A DNA stretch of 64,000 bases. Origin: Paenibacillus sp. NAIST15-1. GTDB taxonomy: Bacteria > Bacillota > Bacilli > Paenibacillales > Paenibacillaceae. Both the position numbers and the translations under genes were made by a program. Numbering within the stretch: position 1 is the stretch's first letter; each line of letters begins with the position of its first letter. Below the pieces are notes generated by a model. That model was given only the letters and a program-made list of their open reading frames with translations, did not search any database and had not been told where the DNA came from. The stretch lies in contig NZ_BBYF01000014.1 of assembly GCF_001894745.1 (NCBI RefSeq), positions 1-64,000 on the forward strand, in the 5' to 3' direction. Positions 44,218 through 52,697 of the stretch are shown one piece after another.

Positions 44218-46943
44218 TAAGTGTGCGCGTGAATTCGTTCCGAAATGGTGGCAAAGAGGATGCTGAGCTGCTGGGCGGCAAAGGTGCTAATTTGGCTGAA
44301 ATGACGAAGGCGGGACTCCCAGTCCCGCCAGGCTTCACCATAACGACAGAAATGTGCAGACAGTATTACAGCAATGGATGCCGACTTCCCGTGGGATTAA
44401 TGGATGAAGTAATGCGTGCAATGGTGGAACTGGAAAGAGTGCAGCAGCGCCGATTCGGCAGTGCTGAATGCCCGCTGCTTGTATCGGTTCGATCAGGCGC
44501 TGTGACATCAATGCCTGGAATGATGGATACGATACTCAATCTTGGGCTTACAGATCAGACAGTAGAAGGATTGGCTAAGCTCACGCAAAATCGCAGATTC
44601 GCTTATGACTGTTATCGCCGCTTCATTCAAATGTATGGCTCTGTTGTCTATAATATCGAGGCTGTCCATTTCGAACGCATACTTCAGCAAGAAAAGCTGC
44701 TCGCTGGGTGCACCGAGGATCAACAGCTTACGGAAGAATCGCTGTGTTCTCTTGTTCAGAAGTTCAAGCAGCTCATTGAAGTGCGTTCGGAACGCCTATT
44801 CCCTCAGGATGTGAAGCAGCAGCTTCAAGAAGCAGTTGAGGCTGTATTTCTGTCTTGGTCGAGTCCAAGAGCGAAGGTATATCGGAAGGTGCATCACATC
44901 CCACACGATCAGGGTACTGCTGTCAATATACAGTCGATGGTATTCGGAAATATGGGGGAGACAAGTGGAACAGGCGTGTTGTTTACACGCAACCCATCAA
45001 CAGGAGAACCCGACTTATTTGGTGAATACCTCATGAACGCGCAGGGTGAAGATGTAGTTGGTGGTACAAGAACGCCAGTTTCTATCTCGCAGCTCGAAGT
45101 AACGATGCCACATGCCTATGAGGAGCTGGCTTTATGCGCTAAGCAGTTAGAGCTTCAATATCGGGATATGCAGGATATTGAGTTTACGATCGAGAACGGG
45201 AAGTTGTATTTGCTCCAGACCCGCAATGCCAAACGCAATGCTAGAGCTGCCCTGCAAGTTGCAGCCGATCTAGTGAAGGAAGGCCTGATTAGCAAGGAAG
45301 AGGCCGTAATGAGAATTGATGTGCAGCACCTGAATCATATGCTTCATCGTTCGCTTCATACAGCTGTGGGCTATCGTGCAATCGCGACTGGGCTTCCTGC
45401 TTCACCAGGCGCGGCATGTGGGCAAGCGGTATTCGACGCCGACACAGCAGATGAGTGGAAGCGACTAGGGAAGTCGGTTATTCTCCTTCGGATGGAGACA
45501 ACACCGGAAGATATCCATGGTATTGTTGCCGCAGAAGGGATCGTAACACTGCGTGGCGGTATGACCAGTCATGCTGCCGTTGTAGCTCGGGGGATGGGTA
45601 AGCCGTGTGTGTGCGGCTGTGAAGCGCTGCAGATTGATGAGGAGCAGCGTCAGCTGATCGCCGAGGGGAATGTCCTTCGAGAGGGAGATTGGATTACGAT
45701 TGATGGGGGCAGTGGACAGGTAATACCGGGGAGAATTGAGCTTCAAGATGCCAATGTATCACCCGAGATGCTGCTCATCTTGCAATGGGCGGATGAGATT
45801 CGTGCGATGAAGGTACTCGCGAATGCGGATTCACCAGCTGATGCCCGCAAAGCAAGAGAATTCGGTGCGGAAGGTATCGGCCTGTGCAGAACAGAGCACA
45901 TGTTCCTGTCACCGGCAAGAGTGCCTATCGTACAACAAATGATTATGGCAGATAAGGATATCGATCGTCAGCTGGCATTGAATCGGCTTCTGCCAATGCA
46001 GCGTGCAGACTTCGAAGATATGTTCCGTGAGATGAACGGATTGCCGGTTACCATTCGCCTGCTTGATCCTCCGCTGCATGAATTCCTCCCGAATCTTGAG
46101 GAGCTTACAGAGCGATTGGATGCACTTCGTTCCTCGGGAGAAGAAGAACGTGAGCAGGAATATGAGCGCAAGGAGCTTGAACGGATGATCCGCCGAGTTC
46201 GGGATCTGGAAGAAACGAATCCAATGCTTGGACAGCGTGGCTGTAGACTTGGAATTATGTTCCCCGAAATTTATGAGATGCAGGTAGAAGCAATATTCCA
46301 AGCTGTGCTGCGTTGTCTTCGTGATGGTGTTGCAGTTCAGCCACAGATTATGATCCCACTTGTCGGTCACGTTAATGAACTGCAATTCCTGCGTAACATT
46401 GTTGATCTCGTGGCGGAACAGGTATTGGGTGAAGAGAGACGTAATTGCATGTATAAGGTAGGAACGATGATCGAAGTGCCTCGCGCGGCATTAACAGCAG
46501 GCGAAATTGCTCGTTCGGCGGATTTCTTCTCCTTCGGTACGAATGATCTGACGCAAATGACATTTGGCTACAGTCGAGATGACGCGGAGGGAAAATTCCT
46601 AACGCATTACGTGGAAAATAAGCTGCTTCCTCATAATCCATTTCAAGTGCTGGATACGGAAGGTGTTGGGAAGCTGATTGAGATGGCGGTCAATCAAGGC
46701 CGCTCCGTTAACCCGATGCTCACGACCAGCATTTGTGGGGAGCATGGTGGTGACTATGAATCCATTATGTTCTGTCATCAGATCGGCTTGGATTATGTTA
46801 GCTGCTCTCCGTATCGGCTTCCAGTCGCTCGTATTGCAGCGGCACAGGCGCAGATCCGTCTGGGAGGCGCATTAAGGCGACAAGCAGAATCACATGCAGG
46901 AGAACGGCCAGTAGATCAATCATCACAAGAAGCAGCGGTATGA
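44214..46943 (+). CDS. ppdK: Pyruvate, phosphate dikinase
   Basis: 909 aa from TTG 44214, ten bases after GAGGGGAG. N-terminal ATP-grasp domain (LLGGKGANLAEM; SVRSGAVTSMPGMMDTILN), phosphohistidine domain (GGMTSHAAVVARGMGKPCVCG) and PEP/pyruvate TIM barrel with FGTNDLTQMTFG and catalytic Cys in ICGEHGGD. It converts pyruvate, ATP and Pi to PEP, AMP and PPi, bypassing pyruvate kinase for gluconeogenesis. The Thr before the catalytic His (MTSH) is the site modified by the regulatory protein encoded downstream. Operon with gapB and the SR1P-like gene. Confidence 0.96.
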   Translation: MISVRVNSFRNGGKEDAELLGGKGANLAEMTKAGLPVPPGFTITTEMCRQYYSNGCRLPVGLMDEVMRAMVELERVQQRRFGSAECPLLVSVRSGAVTSMPGMMDTILNLGLTDQTVEGLAKLTQNRRFAYDCYRRFIQMYGSVVYNIEAVHFERILQQEKLLAGCTEDQQLTEESLCSLVQKFKQLIEVRSERLFPQDVKQQLQEAVEAVFLSWSSPRAKVYRKVHHIPHDQGTAVNIQSMVFGNMGETSGTGVLFTRNPSTGEPDLFGEYLMNAQGEDVVGGTRTPVSISQLEVTMPHAYEELALCAKQLELQYRDMQDIEFTIENGKLYLLQTRNAKRNARAALQVAADLVKEGLISKEEAVMRIDVQHLNHMLHRSLHTAVGYRAIATGLPASPGAACGQAVFDADTADEWKRLGKSVILLRMETTPEDIHGIVAAEGIVTLRGGMTSHAAVVARGMGKPCVCGCEALQIDEEQRQLIAEGNVLREGDWITIDGGSGQVIPGRIELQDANVSPEMLLILQWADEIRAMKVLANADSPADARKAREFGAEGIGLCRTEHMFLSPARVPIVQQMIMADKDIDRQLALNRLLPMQRADFEDMFREMNGLPVTIRLLDPPLHEFLPNLEELTERLDALRSSGEEEREQEYERKELERMIRRVRDLEETNPMLGQRGCRLGIMFPEIYEMQVEAIFQAVLRCLRDGVAVQPQIMIPLVGHVNELQFLRNIVDLVAEQVLGEERRNCMYKVGTMIEVPRAALTAGEIARSADFFSFGTNDLTQMTFGYSRDDAEGKFLTHYVENKLLPHNPFQVLDTEGVGKLIEMAVNQGRSVNPMLTTSICGEHGGDYESIMFCHQIGLDYVSCSPYRLPVARIAAAQAQIRLGGALRRQAESHAGERPVDQSSQEAAV

Positions 46944-46978
46944 TTAGCTTGACTTTATAACCCTGCGCATGACTTACG

Positions 46979-47040
46979 GGGCGGAGTGCGTGATCTTCTG
47001 CAATCAGGAGTTACGCACTGTCCGCCCAGAATGCTATAAT
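46979..47040 (+). promoter_or_regulatory. Hairpin and promoter before ccpN
   Basis: A long imperfect stem (GGGCGGA-GTGCGTGA with TTACGCAC-TG-TCCGCCC, about 46980-47027) is followed at once by a -10 TATAAT (47035-47040); TTACGC within the 3' arm can serve as -35 with an 18-bp spacer. No T tract follows, so it is not a clear terminator. Confidence 0.5.
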
Positions 47041-47135
47041 CTTGTCAGATGATGAACAGAATCCTACGTATTTCACGTATGGGCAGGGATCGTGATTCAA
47101 GGCGACCTTTATAGCATGAAACGGAGGGATGCGCT

Positions 47136-47774
47136 ATCGAACTAACAACGAGACAGTTAGAAATTATTAAAATCGTCAAGAAGCATGCCCCCATTACGGG
47201 AGAACAAATCGCGGAGATGTTGACGGTCAGTAGACCTACGATTCGTGCGGATTTATCCTTGCTGGTCATGCTCGATTATATTGCGGCAAAGCCCAAGGTA
47301 GGCTATTTTCTCGGGGAGAAGGCGGAGAAGAAGGAGTCGGATTCCTACGTCCTGCGCAACATGAAGGTCGGACAGGTTCAGGGCATGCCAGTTGTGGTTG
47401 ATGTGAAGACGACAGTACAGGATGCGGTTGTCACCTTATTCCTAGAGAATATCGGCAGTCTCATTGTAACCGATGAAGGCGGCAAGCTTGCAGGTGTCAT
47501 TTCGCGCAAGGATTTGCTTAAGGTTACATTAGGCAATCCGAATGCGTCCTCGATGCCTGTCAGCATGGTGATGACCAGACAACCGAATATTGTAACGATT
47601 ACGCCAGAGGAATCTGTATTGGAAGCTGCGCGTAAAATGATACATCACCAAGTAGACAGCCTTCCGGTCGTATCTTACCCAGAGAATCGTTCTGATCTGG
47701 AAGGGAATGTCGTAGGACGAATAACGAAGACGACGATCATCAAGCTGATGCTCGACAAAGTAGACCAGGATTAG
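47136..47774 (+). CDS. ccpN: CcpN-type transcriptional repressor
   Basis: 212 aa if read from ATC 47136. HTH (about 1-60: IELTTRQLEIIKIVKKHAP, then ITGEQIAEMLTVSRPTIRAD) followed by two CBS domains (about 75-205). CcpN represses gluconeogenic genes and senses ATP/ADP. No ATG, GTG or TTG occurs between the in-frame TAG at 47112 and the codon for the second HTH helix; ATC 47136 sits seven bases after GGAGGG exactly where homologues begin. The first ordinary start, ATG 47217, would delete half the HTH. Either a non-canonical start or a damaged start codon. Confidence 0.85.
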   Translation: MELTTRQLEIIKIVKKHAPITGEQIAEMLTVSRPTIRADLSLLVMLDYIAAKPKVGYFLGEKAEKKESDSYVLRNMKVGQVQGMPVVVDVKTTVQDAVVTLFLENIGSLIVTDEGGKLAGVISRKDLLKVTLGNPNASSMPVSMVMTRQPNIVTITPEESVLEAARKMIHHQVDSLPVVSYPENRSDLEGNVVGRITKTTIIKLMLDKVDQD

Positions 47775-47790
47775 CAGGGGGACGAAGCGT

Positions 47791-48594
47791 ATGGGGAACG
47801 CGTCATATACGATAACCGTGTGTTCAGATTCCGTCGGGGAGACGGCAGAGGCTGTAGTGAAGGCGACAATACGCCAATTCGAAGCGCCGCAAATCAGGAT
47901 TAAGCGCTATATGAATGTGCGCAATGAGGAAGAGCTCCGCATGTTGATGGAGGAGGCTGCCGAATCCGGAGGATTTGTCGCGTATACGCTCGTTCAGCCT
48001 GAATTGCGGGAAGCCATTAAAGAGCATGCAATCCGTCTAAATGTTCGAGCTGTGGATGTTATGGGGCCGATGATTCAAGCTTTCGTCGATACGTTTGCGG
48101 ATCAGCCGAAGCGAATGCCAGGATTGCTGCATCGTTTGGATGCCGATTATTTTCAGCGCGTTGAAGCCGTGGAGTTCGCTGTCAAGTGTGATGATGGCAA
48201 GGATCTGCATGCGATCCTGAAGGCGGATATTGTGCTGTTAGGGGTCTCTCGCACCTCCAAAACACCATTGAGCGTCTTCTTGGCTCATAAGGGGAAGAAG
48301 GTTGTCAATTACCCGGTAGTGCCTGAAATTCAGCCGCCGGAGCACTTGTACAGCATCTCCCCAAGTAAAATAATCGGTTTGACGATGAACGCTGAGCATC
48401 TATTGAAGATCCGTTCTGAGCGGCTGAAGACGATGGGGCTTCCTGTCTTAGCTAGATATGCTTCGCTCGATCGCATCGTCGAGGAATTGGAATATGCCCG
48501 TTCATTGTTCGACCGATTAGGTTGCCCTGTCATCGATGTGACGGATAAAGCAATTGAGGAAACTGCAGGCATTGTCATGGATTTGATTACGTGA
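47791..48594 (+). CDS. yqfL: Pyruvate phosphate dikinase regulatory protein
   Basis: 267 aa, DUF299/PDRP family. N-terminal YTITVCSDSVGETAEAVVKA, P-loop-like GVSRTSKTPLSVF (about 151-163). Bifunctional enzyme: ADP-dependent phosphorylation of the Thr beside the catalytic His of PPDK inactivates it, and Pi-dependent dephosphorylation reactivates it. Lies 16 bp after ccpN, as in other Bacillales, but here also beside its substrate's gene. AGGGGGA precedes the ATG. Confidence 0.96.
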   Translation: MGNASYTITVCSDSVGETAEAVVKATIRQFEAPQIRIKRYMNVRNEEELRMLMEEAAESGGFVAYTLVQPELREAIKEHAIRLNVRAVDVMGPMIQAFVDTFADQPKRMPGLLHRLDADYFQRVEAVEFAVKCDDGKDLHAILKADIVLLGVSRTSKTPLSVFLAHKGKKVVNYPVVPEIQPPEHLYSISPSKIIGLTMNAEHLLKIRSERLKTMGLPVLARYASLDRIVEELEYARSLFDRLGCPVIDVTDKAIEETAGIVMDLIT

Positions 48595-48635
48595 GTGAAA
48601 TCAACTTGTCGTAGATAAAAGGGAGAGAAGTGGAG

Positions 48636-49613
48636 ATGGATCGTCAGCTAGCTCTGGAAATCGCACGTGTTACAGAGGCAGGCGCTCTGGCGTCAGCCTC
48701 CTGGATCGGCCGGGGTGACAAGCATGGCGCGGATTATGCCGCTACCTCTGCTATTCGGGAAATGTTCGATTCCGTTCCGATTAATGGGACGGTTGTAATC
48801 GGTGAAGGTGAAATGGATGAGGCACCAATGCTCTATATTGGAGAGAAGGTTGGGAGCCGCTTCGGGCCGGATGTTGATGTCGCAGTGGATCCGCTAGAAG
48901 GAACAGAAGTTGTTGCGAATGGATTAAATAACGGAATGTCAGTCATCGCTATTGCAGAGAGGGGCAATCTTCTGCACGCTCCAGATATGTATATGCAGAA
49001 GCTAGCTGTAGGCCCGCTGCTCGCAGGCCACGTCAATTTAGATGATCCGATTGAGGTAACACTGGAGAAGTCCGCAGCAAGGCTGGGCAAGTCTGTAGAA
49101 GATCTCACGGTCATGATTCTTCAACGAGATCGCCATCGTGAACTTATTGAAGCCCTACGCAGCAGTGGAGTTCGGATTAAGTTGCTTGATCATGGGGATG
49201 TATCCGGTGCGATTGTACCGGCAATTATCGAGAGTGGCGTTGATCTGTACGTCGGTTCTGGCGGAGCACCGGAAGGCGTGCTGGCTGCAGCAGCTCTCCG
49301 CTGTCTTGGAGGAGAAATGCAGGGTCGGCTCATGGTGCAGAGTCGAGAACAGCTAGAGCGCTGCAAGCGGATGGGGATTCAACAGCCTGATTCATTGCTT
49401 CGAATGGAACAGCTTGTAGGTACAGGCGATATCATATTTGCAGCGACAGGCATCACGAATAGCGACTTGCTGAATGGGGTTCGTAACTTACCTGGTCAGC
49501 GTGTGGAGACGCACTCGGTCATCATGCGTGCGAACACAGGAACCATACGGTACTTGCGGTGTGTGCACAATATGTCGATCAAGCTTAAGTATGCGGCAGG
49601 GATGCATGGATAG
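48636..49613 (+). CDS. glpX: Class II fructose-1,6-bisphosphatase
   Basis: 325 aa from ATG 48636, about nine bases after GGGAGAG. GlpX motifs are present: GEGEMDEAPML (about 56-66), DPLEGTEVVANG (about 87-98) and DVYVGSGGAPEG-type substrate loop. It hydrolyses fructose-1,6-bisphosphate, the last control step of gluconeogenesis. Lies 41 bp after yqfL, completing the gluconeogenic island. Confidence 0.95.
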   Translation: MDRQLALEIARVTEAGALASASWIGRGDKHGADYAATSAIREMFDSVPINGTVVIGEGEMDEAPMLYIGEKVGSRFGPDVDVAVDPLEGTEVVANGLNNGMSVIAIAERGNLLHAPDMYMQKLAVGPLLAGHVNLDDPIEVTLEKSAARLGKSVEDLTVMILQRDRHRELIEALRSSGVRIKLLDHGDVSGAIVPAIIESGVDLYVGSGGAPEGVLAAAALRCLGGEMQGRLMVQSREQLERCKRMGIQQPDSLLRMEQLVGTGDIIFAATGITNSDLLNGVRNLPGQRVETHSVIMRANTGTIRYLRCVHNMSIKLKYAAGMHG

Positions 49614-49625
49614 AAGACGACGACT

Positions 49626-49805
49626 TCATTTCAAATGAAAAGACCGTCCTTCACCTGAATGAAGATGCAGCAAGGGAACATGATCCTCTACGATCACAAA
49701 TTCAAATGTACTTCTCTTTTTGTAGACGAGACCCATCATGAATATACGTGCGTGAGCTGGATTGCAGCGGCTGGCAGCGTACATTCAATGATGGGTTTTT
49801 TGTTG
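49626..49805 (+). ncRNA. Structured non-coding stretch ending in a terminator
   Basis: Begins with a palindrome TTCATTT-C-AAATGAA (49626-49640) and ends with a long stem, ACCCATCATGAAT (from 49730) pairing with ATTCAATGATGGGT (to about 49797), enclosing a GC-rich multibranch core, then TTTTTTGTTG. It may be an elaborate terminator for glpX, a processed 3' UTR or a small RNA. No promoter is obvious. Confidence 0.35.
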
Positions 49806-49889
49806 TGTTTATTTGACGATCAGAGTACCTTGAATATGATGTATTTGCAGTAAATTTTCAGAAAAACAGATAAAAAGTCATAGCATCTA

Positions 49890-49917
49890 TAAAAATTATG
49901 TCTGATTTTGTCGATAA
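49890..49917 (+). promoter_or_regulatory. SigD-like promoter of the second chemoreceptor
   Basis: TAAA (49890-49893), 16-bp spacer, GTCGATAA (49910-49917). This is one base from the GCCGATAA motility consensus. Confidence 0.65.
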
Positions 49918-49947
49918 TGATAAAGTTAAATAGAGGGGAGAGAAAGC

Positions 49948-51663
49948 ATGAAGTTTAGATTTAGGGATCTGCGTATTTCAATTAAAATTTTTATACTGGT
50001 TGGTGTAGGCATTTTGCTGCTGGCATTAAGTACGCTGACTTCGTATCGCGCCATGAATGAGATCAATCATAAGAACGACACCATTTTCAAGCATAATCTG
50101 ATGTCGATCATGTGGGTGAAGCAGATTATGGTGAATAACCGTTCCATTGACTCCGCCATTTTCGAATTAATGGCAAGCAGTGATGATCGGCGGAATAGTG
50201 AGCTCAAAGCATCTATTGCTCGTTTCCGTGGTGAAAGTGATACACTCATGAAGAAATATAAGGAAGTCTTGCAAACGGATGAGGAAAAAACATTCGTAGC
50301 TGCGTATGAGAAGGCGCTAAAGCCATATCGCGATAGTAATATTCGTGCTATAGAGTTGGCAATCGCGAATAAGAACGAAGAGGCATATGACTATTACGTA
50401 AGCAATGTACGCGAGTCTCGCAGCAAGGTACAAGAAGTGTTGACCGAGCTTGTAAAGTGGAATGAAAATTTGGCGGAGCAGCAAGCGAAGAAATCAACGG
50501 AGCTAACGAAAGCTTCCACCACGACGAACGTAATCATCGGAATGATTTCACTGCTTGTATGCGTGCTGGTTGGATATGTAATCGCCAATCTGATTGTGAA
50601 GCCGCTTCGACAAATGCAAACCTTGATGAAACAAGCAGAACAAGGAGATCTCACGGTTCGCGGCTCCTATGATTCGAAGGATGAGATCGGGGTGCTGATG
50701 AAGGACTTCAACAAGATGATAGACGGTTTGTCCTCGATTATGAGCACGGTGCATGAGCGTTCGGTGCAACTGCTTCACAATTCACGCTTAGTCTCTGACA
50801 ATGCGAATGAAACGGCGCAAGCGACAGAGCATATTGCTGCTTCAATGGAACAGGTCGCATCGGGTGCGCAGCTGCAGCAGACAGCATCGGAGGAAAATGC
50901 AATTGCGCTTGAAGAATTTGCACGCGGTATTCAATCGATTGTCGAAAATACATCGAGCGTTGCAGAATTGGCCAATCATTCGGCCATACAAGCTGAGCAG
51001 GGCAATGCAACGATCGTCGATGCGATGGAGCAGATGAAGTCAATTAACCAATCCGTACAAACAACGGAATCTGCTGTTGAACAGCTGCATGATCATTCTC
51101 AGCAAATCGAGAACATTATTGATGTTATTACGAATATTGCAGGGCAGACGAATCTTCTTGCGCTCAATGCGTCGATTGAAGCAGCAAGAGCCGGGGAGAG
51201 CGGCAGAGGGTTCTCAGTCGTTGCCGGAGAGGTACGCAAGCTGGCTGAACAGTCTAGTGAATCTGCCAAGCAAATAGCCGAGCTTATTGTGGAAATGCAA
51301 AACAGCACGCAGGAAACGGTAAATGCAATGGCTTATGTACGTCAGGATGTTGCGTCAGGTATGAAGGTTGTTGCGCAGGCAGGGCAGATGTTCGAGCATA
51401 TCATGGCGCTGGTGCAGCAAGTGACAGGGCAAGTACAGGAGACATCAGCTGCGACAGAACAGATGTCAGCAGGTACTGAGGAGATTACTGCTTCAGTTGA
51501 CGAAATGGCGAAGATTGCAGCAGATACGTCTTCCACCGTACAATCGGTGGCGGCTGCATCTGAGGAGCAGCTTGCCTCTGTAGAGACCATTTCTGCTTCG
51601 ATCGGGCAGTTGAAGCAAATGGCGGAAGAACTGCAGGAGATGGTGAATCGATTTAAGCTATAA
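49948..51663 (+). CDS. Methyl-accepting chemotaxis protein with 4HB sensor
   Basis: 571 aa. TM1 (about 12-31), a four-helix-bundle extracytoplasmic sensor (about 33-188, highly charged helices), TM2 (about 192-214), HAMP (to about 268), signalling domain with conserved tip around residue 410 ([19 protein letters not shown], shown in part). GAGGGGAGAG is upstream of the ATG. A SigD-type promoter indicates co-regulation with flagella. Not close to the chemoreceptor at 11.3 kb outside the signalling domain. Confidence 0.95.
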   Translation: MKFRFRDLRISIKIFILVGVGILLLALSTLTSYRAMNEINHKNDTIFKHNLMSIMWVKQIMVNNRSIDSAIFELMASSDDRRNSELKASIARFRGESDTLMKKYKEVLQTDEEKTFVAAYEKALKPYRDSNIRAIELAIANKNEEAYDYYVSNVRESRSKVQEVLTELVKWNENLAEQQAKKSTELTKASTTTNVIIGMISLLVCVLVGYVIANLIVKPLRQMQTLMKQAEQGDLTVRGSYDSKDEIGVLMKDFNKMIDGLSSIMSTVHERSVQLLHNSRLVSDNANETAQATEHIAASMEQVASGAQLQQTASEENAIALEEFARGIQSIVENTSSVAELANHSAIQAEQGNATIVDAMEQMKSINQSVQTTESAVEQLHDHSQQIENIIDVITNIAGQTNLLALNASIEAARAGESGRGFSVVAGEVRKLAEQSSESAKQIAELIVEMQNSTQETVNAMAYVRQDVASGMKVVAQAGQMFEHIMALVQQVTGQVQETSAATEQMSAGTEEITASVDEMAKIAADTSSTVQSVAAASEEQLASVETISASIGQLKQMAEELQEMVNRFKL

Positions 51664-51693
51664 ACGCATGTAGAATAGGGATTTCATTGTATT

Positions 51694-51730
51694 ACCGGTT
51701 GCTAGAAAATAGCGGCCGGTTATTTATTTT
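51694..51730 (+). terminator. Terminator of the second chemoreceptor gene
   Basis: ACCGGTTGCTA/TAGCGGCCGGT stem (with G-U pairs) followed by TATTTATTTT. Confidence 0.8.
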
Positions 51731-51761
51731 GTAAACGGAGCAGAAAACATTATGTACAGAA

Positions 51762-51787
51762 AAAGGATGTGCCGCAGCACATCCTTT
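51762..51787 (-). terminator. Terminator of the stalk-domain gene
   Basis: Perfect 11-bp stem AAAGGATGTGC/GCACATCCTTT with a 4-nt loop, immediately after the minus-strand stop. Confidence 0.75.
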
Positions 51788-51797
51788 ATGTATACGA

Positions 51798-52475
51798 TTA
51801 TTTATAATAGGAGTCGATGAGTGGAATAAAGTATCCACCGCCGCCTTTGACTTGGAAGCTGATAACAACATTTTTTACACCGCCAATATTGGCTTCAATT
51901 TCTTTGAGTCCATCTTCAGGAAGAATCGAATCTACTTTCTTTAGCAGTGCATTTTTGTCGAGATCGGAAATCTCGATATTCGTTAACTCTTGATCGATTG
52001 CAGCAAGCTTGATGACGATCTTCTGATATTTTTTGTTAGGAGTGACGATGATGGATGGCGCTTGCGAACTATCAGAATGATCATAGATGACTTCCTTATA
52101 ATTTTTGCCACTGTAGGTCGTTTGTGCAGGGTCTTTGGAGTAGTAAGAGTTCGAAAAAATTTCTGCATTTAGAGGAGTGCCGTTTACTTTTTCGCCCACA
52201 ATGATTTCATTTGTTTTCGAGTCGATGGCAACAGCAACATTCAATGCGCTGCCAATGCCTTTAACCGGTACATATACGTTGCCGTTATACCTAATCGGTT
52301 GCAGTGCCAATCCCTTGTCATCATTGAACTGAACTGCCTTTCCATTCACCTTCACCTTAGCAGTGCTGTCCAAGTAAGCCTCAATCTTCTTCAGGTTGGT
52401 GCCTGCATACACGCCAGTGCCTAGGCCGACTAGTAATGCAGCGCTAGTTAGAGAAGCGACTAGTGCTTTTCTCAA
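51798..52475 (-). CDS. Secreted stalk-domain (copper amine oxidase N-like) protein
   Basis: About 225 aa. I choose TTG 52475 because AAGGAG lies 10 nt upstream and it gives a clean signal peptide (MRKALVASLTSAALLVGLGT); the GTG at 52499 overlaps that site. One copper-amine-oxidase N-terminal or stalk domain (about 40-95: VKVNGKAVQFNDDKGLALQPI, in part) is followed by an unassigned domain. Such domains mediate surface attachment in Paenibacillus. Function unknown. Confidence 0.8.
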   Translation of the reverse strand: MRKALVASLTSAALLVGLGTGVYAGTNLKKIEAYLDSTAKVKVNGKAVQFNDDKGLALQPIRYNGNVYVPVKGIGSALNVAVAIDSKTNEIIVGEKVNGTPLNAEIFSNSYYSKDPAQTTYSGKNYKEVIYDHSDSSQAPSIIVTPNKKYQKIVIKLAAIDQELTNIEISDLDKNALLKKVDSILPEDGLKEIEANIGGVKNVVISFQVKGGGGYFIPLIDSYYK

Positions 52476-52644
52476 TTCATCCCACTCCTTTTTATTCACA
52501 CAAATGAAAGGAAATCATAGCTAGATAGTAGAGGAACAAAGGTCTACAATCAATAGTTCTAATTGCTTATTATTCGAGCAAACTGTCACTTTCCCAGCGT
52601 CAAGAGGGGGTGATCATTGGAAGGAGAGTGTGTACAGATAAATA

Positions 52645-52676
52645 AAACGCTTGGACTACGAAGAGCCCAAGCGTTT
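52645..52676 (-). terminator. Terminator of the flavoprotein gene
   Basis: Perfect 10-bp stem AAACGCTTGG/CCAAGCGTTT; on the minus strand followed by TTATTTATC. Confidence 0.8.
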
Positions 52677-52697
52677 GAGGGGGGAGATATACTAGCT

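Noticed and set aside
45909..46385. 158-codon minus-strand open frame
   Set aside because: Antisense to ppdK with no motif or ribosome site.
47217..47774. ccpN starting at ATG 47217
   Set aside because: It would remove half of a conserved HTH that is plainly encoded upstream, and no ribosome site precedes it at normal spacing.
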